Below, piece after piece: positions 60,103-64,000 of a stretch of 64,000 bases of DNA. The position numbers and the translations under genes are program-made. The notes below the pieces were generated by a model. It was not told the origin of the DNA. It ran no database searches and saw only the letters and a program-made list of their open reading frames with translations. The first letter of the stretch is position 1, and every line of letters starts with the position of its first letter. The DNA comes from Cohnella terricola (GTDB lineage: Bacteria; Bacillota; Bacilli; Paenibacillales; Paenibacillaceae): assembly GCF_007786475.1 (NCBI RefSeq), contig NZ_VNJJ01000002.1:124001-188000 (forward strand), in the 5' to 3' direction.

Positions 60103-61350
60103 ATGACAGAGTCACTTATTGTTCGCTGGCATCAAGAGGTTGAGGACAAGCTTGAGGATCGTATTGTCGGCTGGCGCAGATATTTGCATCGGCATCCCGA
60201 GCTGTCGTTCGAGGAGAAGCAGACGGCCGCTTTTATAGCAGCCGAGCTGGAGAAGCTTGAACTGGAAGTGCGCACAGGCGTAGGCGGCGGGGGTGTGCTG
60301 GGCGTGCTACGGGGCAGTCATCCGGGCGCGACGATCGCGCTAAGAGCCGATTTCGACGCGTTGCCGATCCAGGACGAAAAGCAGACCGAATACGCATCGA
60401 CCGTTCCCGGCGTTATGCACGCGTGCGGGCATGACGGACATACCGCATCACTGCTAGGGGTCGCGTCGCTGCTAAGCGAACAGCGGGAGCAACTGCACGG
60501 TACGGTCGTATTTCTGTTCCAGCATGCGGAAGAGAAGACCCCGGGAGGCGCTCAGGCCATGATTGCCGACGGCTGTCTTCATGACGTGGATGCCGTGTTC
60601 GGCATTCATCTTTCCACTGAGCTGCCAGTCGGTCAAATCGGGTTTTGCAGCGGAAGCTTCATGGCTGCCGCTGACGCCTTCACGATCCAAGTCGAGGGAA
60701 GAGGCGGGCATGCAGCCCGTCCTCACGAAACGGTCGATTCGATTGCAATTGCCTGCAGCCTGGTCGGACAGCTGCAGCACATCGTCAGCCGTAGAGTTGA
60801 TCCGATGCAGCCTGCCGTTGTCAGCATCGGTAAAATTCAAGGCGGCACTGCGTTTAATGTTATCGCGGAAAAGACGCTGCTGGAGGGTACGGTCCGCACC
60901 TTCGATCCCGAGGCCAGAGACCTCATCGAGCAGGAGCTCCGGGGCATTGCCGACGGAGTGGCGCGCGCCTCGCACGCGTCCATTCACATCGACTATCTGC
61001 GCGGCTATCCCACGCTAGTCAATCACGACAAGGAAACCTCGATTGTGCGCGAGGCTATCGCCGATACAATGCCCGATGCCATCATTAAAGAACTGGAAAG
61101 GCGAATGGGTGCTGAGGACTTTGCCTACTATTTGCAGCATAAACCGGGCAGTTTCTTCTATGTCGGCGCGCGCGGAGCGGACGAGAGAACCCATTATCCG
61201 CACCACCACCCCCGCTTCGACATTGATGAACGCGCGCTCGTGCTGTCGGCAAAAGCTTTTTTGAGTATTGTGGGTCAATACCTGACAAAGCCGGTCGGGA
61301 CAGAATTCATCACGACCGGCTTGCATTCACTGCCGCAACAGTCGATTTAA
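60103..61350 (+). CDS. M20 family amidohydrolase/aminoacylase
   Basis: About 415 residues. The bimetal site is visible: HACGHDGHTASLLG, the catalytic Glu pair in FLFQHAEEKTPGGAQAM, and FGIHLSTELPVGQIG, with the lid domain motif VEGRGGHAARPHETVDS and the last His in THYPHHHPRFDIDE. M20D enzymes hydrolyse N-acyl amino acids, hippurate or auxin conjugates. The ATG at 60103 has AGGTGAG seven bases upstream; the GTG at 60058 is inside the promoter. Its stop codon overlaps that of the convergent SDR. Confidence 0.92.
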   Translation: MTESLIVRWHQEVEDKLEDRIVGWRRYLHRHPELSFEEKQTAAFIAAELEKLELEVRTGVGGGGVLGVLRGSHPGATIALRADFDALPIQDEKQTEYASTVPGVMHACGHDGHTASLLGVASLLSEQREQLHGTVVFLFQHAEEKTPGGAQAMIADGCLHDVDAVFGIHLSTELPVGQIGFCSGSFMAAADAFTIQVEGRGGHAARPHETVDSIAIACSLVGQLQHIVSRRVDPMQPAVVSIGKIQGGTAFNVIAEKTLLEGTVRTFDPEARDLIEQELRGIADGVARASHASIHIDYLRGYPTLVNHDKETSIVREAIADTMPDAIIKELERRMGAEDFAYYLQHKPGSFFYVGARGADERTHYPHHHPRFDIDERALVLSAKAFLSIVGQYLTKPVGTEFITTGLHSLPQQSI

Positions 61351-62006
61351 GAGGGCTGTCTAAATAAGATTTCATGCTCCTTGCGTTCGACATGCAGCTT
61401 CCAATAAGCATCCGCGATGACCGCCGGATCGTAATACGTATTCGGCTTTACGCTTCCGGCGATCGTCACCGTGCCGACGAAAATTCCCTTAGGCTTAAGC
61501 TCCTCGCTCAGCGTGAGCGCATAATTGCGTACGGCCGCCTTGCCGATGGACAGCGCAGAGTAACTCGCAGCAGGAAACAAAGAGAGGCCGCCGCCCGTAA
61601 TTAAGATCGTTCCGGATTGCTTCTCCAGCAAATCCGGCAGCACTTGACGGACGCTCTCCACCGCTCCGATCACATCGACCTGAAGGTGCCGGGTGAGCGT
61701 TTCGTTCGTTAAGGAAGACGGTTGGAGCGCCTCGATGATCGCAGCGTTGTAGATCAACAGTTCCGGCGAGCCATACTGCTCTTTGATCGTTTGAAAGCCT
61801 GATTCAATAGAAGCCGGGCTGCCCGCATCAACTATGGTATAATCTGCTGTAATCCCTTCATTTCGCAGCTGCGACACGAATTGCTCCAATGCCGTCTCAC
61901 TGCGTGCCGCCAATACGACATGAAAGCCATTTTGACCGAATTTACGGGCAACATGCAGGCTGACACCCGGCCCCGCTCCAACGATTACCGCCACTTTTTT
62001 GCTCAT
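61347..62006 (-). CDS. SDR-like oxidoreductase with altered catalytic motif
   Basis: About 219 residues with a Rossmann fold: VAVIVGAGPGVSLHVARKFG at the N-terminus instead of the usual TGxxxGIG, then LLIYNAAIIEALQPSSL, and ITGGGLSLFPAASYSALSIG with K directly after. The expected Tyr four residues before the Lys is absent (Leu there), so catalysis may differ or be lost. ATG 62006 is seven bases after AGGAGG; an ATG three bases earlier is also possible. Divergent from an AraC regulator, which may control it. Confidence 0.82.
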   Translation of the reverse strand: MSKKVAVIVGAGPGVSLHVARKFGQNGFHVVLAARSETALEQFVSQLRNEGITADYTIVDAGSPASIESGFQTIKEQYGSPELLIYNAAIIEALQPSSLTNETLTRHLQVDVIGAVESVRQVLPDLLEKQSGTILITGGGLSLFPAASYSALSIGKAAVRNYALTLSEELKPKGIFVGTVTIAGSVKPNTYYDPAVIADAYWKLHVERKEHEILFRQPS

Positions 62007-62071
62007 CATTCATCCTCCTATAGATGATCTATTGTATTCCTATGCATTTACTTGGATTATACGCCAAATAA

Positions 62072-63025
62072 ATGAAAAAAGGTAGTCAGAGGAGACTGTC
62101 GACATTGATGGAATCAAAAGAATCACTTGCTGCAGAAACAGCTCGCTTAGCTAGCCTTATCAGCACCCACGCCCCATATGATGGAACTTTCGGGAAACGC
62201 ATCCCTAGCCTGTCCGTCAGTCGTTATTCGCAAGTCAATGAAAACTCTGTAAACTCATTCGACTTGCCCTCCATGTTAATCGTTGCTCAAGGTGCTAAGA
62301 CTGTGACCGTTGGGCAAGAGGTCTATCGATTCCATCAATCGCAAATCCTGATGCTTCCCGTTGCCCTTCCTATTGCTTTGAAGGTCACTCAAGCTAGCCA
62401 TCGTGAGCCTTATCTAAGCGTGAAATTGGTTCTAGACCCGCATAAAATTGCTGAATTAGCCCTCCGAGTATATCCAAAGGGCGTGCCAGCCGTAACGAAA
62501 TGGAGCGCAGGTATTATTCTGGATGCCGACGTAGGGATGATTAGCACTGCATCAAGACTGTTGAATTGTTTGACGAATACCAGTGATGCAGAATTGCTTG
62601 GCCCCCTTGCGATGGATGAAATTTTAATCCGAGTTCTGCGCAGCCCTATTGGAGCTCGCATCGCCGAACTTGGTTTTCCAGGATCGGAAGCCAATCGAGT
62701 AACGAGAGCGATTACTTGGCTTCGTGATCATTACTCCGATCAAATAAAGGTTGCTGAATTGGCTGATATGGTACACATGAGTGAATCCACTTTTCGAGTG
62801 CACTTCAAATCCATTACTTCAATGAGTCCTTTACAATACCAAAAAGCACTTCGCCTGCATGAAGCAAGACGGCTAATGCTCTCCGAAATCATGGATGCGA
62901 CAACGGCGTGCTATCAAGTAGGTTATGTTAGCCCCTCTCAATTTAGTCGAGATTACAGCCGCTTTTTTGGAAGTCCACCACGCAGAGACGTTATCGGGTT
63001 ACGTCAACAAGTAACGAGTGGTTAA
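62072..63025 (+). CDS. AraC family regulator with AraC_N domain
   Basis: A 317-residue regulator. The N-terminal AraC_N domain includes RLASLISTHAPYDGTFGKRI, SMLIVAQGAKTVTVGQEVYR and SQILMLPVALPIA; the C-terminal HTH pair is IKVAELADMVHMSESTFRVH and DATTACYQVGYVSPSQFSRD with FGSPPRRDV at the end. This type commonly sits next to the SDR or aldo/keto reductase gene it activates. A later ATG at 62108 is an alternative start, since GAGGAG lies between the two. Confidence 0.9.
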   Translation: MKKGSQRRLSTLMESKESLAAETARLASLISTHAPYDGTFGKRIPSLSVSRYSQVNENSVNSFDLPSMLIVAQGAKTVTVGQEVYRFHQSQILMLPVALPIALKVTQASHREPYLSVKLVLDPHKIAELALRVYPKGVPAVTKWSAGIILDADVGMISTASRLLNCLTNTSDAELLGPLAMDEILIRVLRSPIGARIAELGFPGSEANRVTRAITWLRDHYSDQIKVAELADMVHMSESTFRVHFKSITSMSPLQYQKALRLHEARRLMLSEIMDATTACYQVGYVSPSQFSRDYSRFFGSPPRRDVIGLRQQVTSG

Positions 63026-63041
63026 TGACTATTCAAAGATC

Positions 63042-63075
63042 TAAAAAGAGAACGCCGCAATAAGGGCGTTCTCTC
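63042..63075. terminator. Bidirectional terminator between AraC and aldo/keto reductase genes
   Basis: Perfect arms AGAGAACGCC (63047-63056) and GGCGTTCTCT (63065-63074), loop 8 bases, between two convergent stops. An A-run (63043-63047) gives T's on the minus strand. Confidence 0.8.
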
Positions 63076-63083
63076 GAACACAG

Positions 63084-64000
63084 CTATGCTTCCTCGCTGC
63101 GGTCTGTGGCTAGCGGCGGGTCGATCGACAACGCCGTGATCTCGTTTCTCCACTCATCCGTGAAATCCAGATCTACTGCCGCAAGAGACGGCTCCAGTTG
63201 CTCTACATTGCGGGCGCCGATAATCGGTGAAGTAATCGCCGGGTGGCTAAGCACCCAAGCTACCGCTAAGGTGGCTGGATGAATGCCATGCTCGCGGGAA
63301 TATGCGGCGAATCTGTCCGCAATATCGTAATAGACATGGCTCTCATAGCGTTTCGTATAGTTGCTCTGTTCCACCAGCCTGCCGGAATCAGGCCTCTTGC
63401 CGATTCCGTATTTACCGGTCAGCAATCCCCCGCCGAGCGGACTGTAGCTAATAACCCCGAGCTTCTCCGATTCGGCCAGCGGCAGAAGCTCAACCTCGGC
63501 TTGGCGCTTAACGAGGTTGTACATGGGTTGAATCAGCTCGAAGCCGGCTAGGCTTTCTCTCGCCGAGATGCCAAGCGCCTTGGCGATCTGCCAAGCTGCC
63601 CAATTGCTCACGGCGGGATATAATATTTTTCCTTGCCGACGCAGATCATCCAATGCGCGTACTGTCTCCTCGATCGACGTTAGCGAATCGAAACGATGAA
63701 TAAAATAGAATTCGATACGATCCGTTTTAAGCCGTTTCAAACTCTTCTCCACCGACTGAAACAAGTGTCTGCGCGAGGCACCTCGTGCGTTAGGATCGGT
63801 TCCGAATTGAAACCCGGCCTTCGAGGTAATGACCAATTCGTCCCGTTTGCCCGCGATAAGTTCGCCCAGAATTTCTTCTGCCACCCCGCCGCTGTAAACG
63901 TCGGCGCTATCGAAAAAGTTAATGCCTTTGTCCAAGCATCGATGAAACAATTGTTTGGACGTCTCCTTGTCGGCGTTGCCGCCGAACGACATCGTCCCGA
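63084..64000 (-). CDS. Aldo/keto reductase (5' end beyond window)
   Basis: At least 305 residues of an AKR. The tetrad is visible: Asp and Tyr in FFDSADVYSGGVAEE, Lys in LVITSKAGFQFG, His in FYFIHRFDSL; the cofactor end is VAWVLSHPAITSPIIGARNV. The frame stays open to the right edge, and the residues GTMSFGGNAD normally follow about 20 residues of N-terminal strand (YRxLGxTGLxVSxLxLGTM), so the true start is outside the window. Faces the AraC regulator across a shared terminator. Confidence 0.9.
   Translation of the reverse strand, partial: GTMSFGGNADKETSKQLFHRCLDKGINFFDSADVYSGGVAEEILGELIAGKRDELVITSKAGFQFGTDPNARGASRRHLFQSVEKSLKRLKTDRIEFYFIHRFDSLTSIEETVRALDDLRRQGKILYPAVSNWAAWQIAKALGISARESLAGFELIQPMYNLVKRQAEVELLPLAESEKLGVISYSPLGGGLLTGKYGIGKRPDSGRLVEQSNYTKRYESHVYYDIADRFAAYSREHGIHPATLAVAWVLSHPAITSPIIGARNVEQLEPSLAAVDLDFTDEWRNEITALSIDPPLATDRSEEA

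Noticed and set aside
1..64000. Insertion sequences, prophage, integrase, tRNA or rRNA genes
   Set aside because: I looked for transposase or integrase motifs, tRNA cloverleaf ends and conserved rRNA stretches and recognised none.

Overview
The window reads as chromosomal DNA from a spore-forming, moderate-GC Firmicute of the Paenibacillus/Cohnella type (inference). Visible reasons: a complete A-B-C spore germinant receptor operon, several YesM/YesN-type sensor kinase and AraC-response-regulator pairs beside sugar ABC importers, strong AGGAGG ribosome binding sites with many TTG/GTG starts, and dense TetR/MarR/PadR/WYL/GntR-controlled accessory genes. I saw no rRNA, tRNA, transposase, phage gene or CRISPR array.

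Layout. 1-5.0 kb: a YesMN pair (regulator cut by the left edge), a GH99/WbsX-like enzyme, a divergent AraC regulator and two small conserved genes. 5.0-8.7 kb: an intergenic palindrome cluster and a YtrA-like GntR-ABC operon with two matching operators. 8.7-13.5 kb: a large hybrid kinase divergent from a MATE exporter. 13.6-22.9 kb: a polyol/sugar catabolic operon (binding protein, two permeases, Zn dehydrogenase, FGGY kinase, two cupin isomerase-like proteins, a mannitol-1-phosphate-dehydrogenase-like enzyme) with a divergent DeoR regulator. 23.0-30.9 kb: a FusB-type EF-G-binding protein with a leader peptide, then a second ABC importer operon headed by an argininosuccinate-lyase-family gene and containing an amidohydrolase, behind an attenuator-like leader, with a WYL regulator upstream.

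30.9-38.1 kb: MFS transporters, SDR/TetR and LysR units, a 51-bp tandem repeat array, and an Lsa-like ABC-F ATPase with a transcription attenuator. 38.1-43.7 kb: the ger operon and a HelD-like RNA polymerase recycling factor. 43.9-48.5 kb: an MFS exporter, a tiny Phe-rich-tailed protein, a methyltransferase and a MarR/MFS pair. 48.5-52.9 kb: a dicarboxylate/amino-acid symporter, a PadR-HAAS pair and a sporulation-kinase-like sensor. 52.9-59.9 kb: a visibly more AT-rich Lpl-type ABC importer with a YesMN pair whose kinase is frameshifted at a nine-base homopolymer. 60.1-64 kb: an M20 amidohydrolase, an SDR, an AraC regulator and an aldo/keto reductase cut by the right edge.

Themes: three carbohydrate-type ABC importers, each with its own regulator, and several genes whose relatives protect the ribosome or RNA polymerase from antibiotics (FusB, ABC-F, HelD). 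Two of those have RNA leaders that look able to sense stalled translation. All functional statements come from reading the translated sequence and recalling family motifs; no database search was run.
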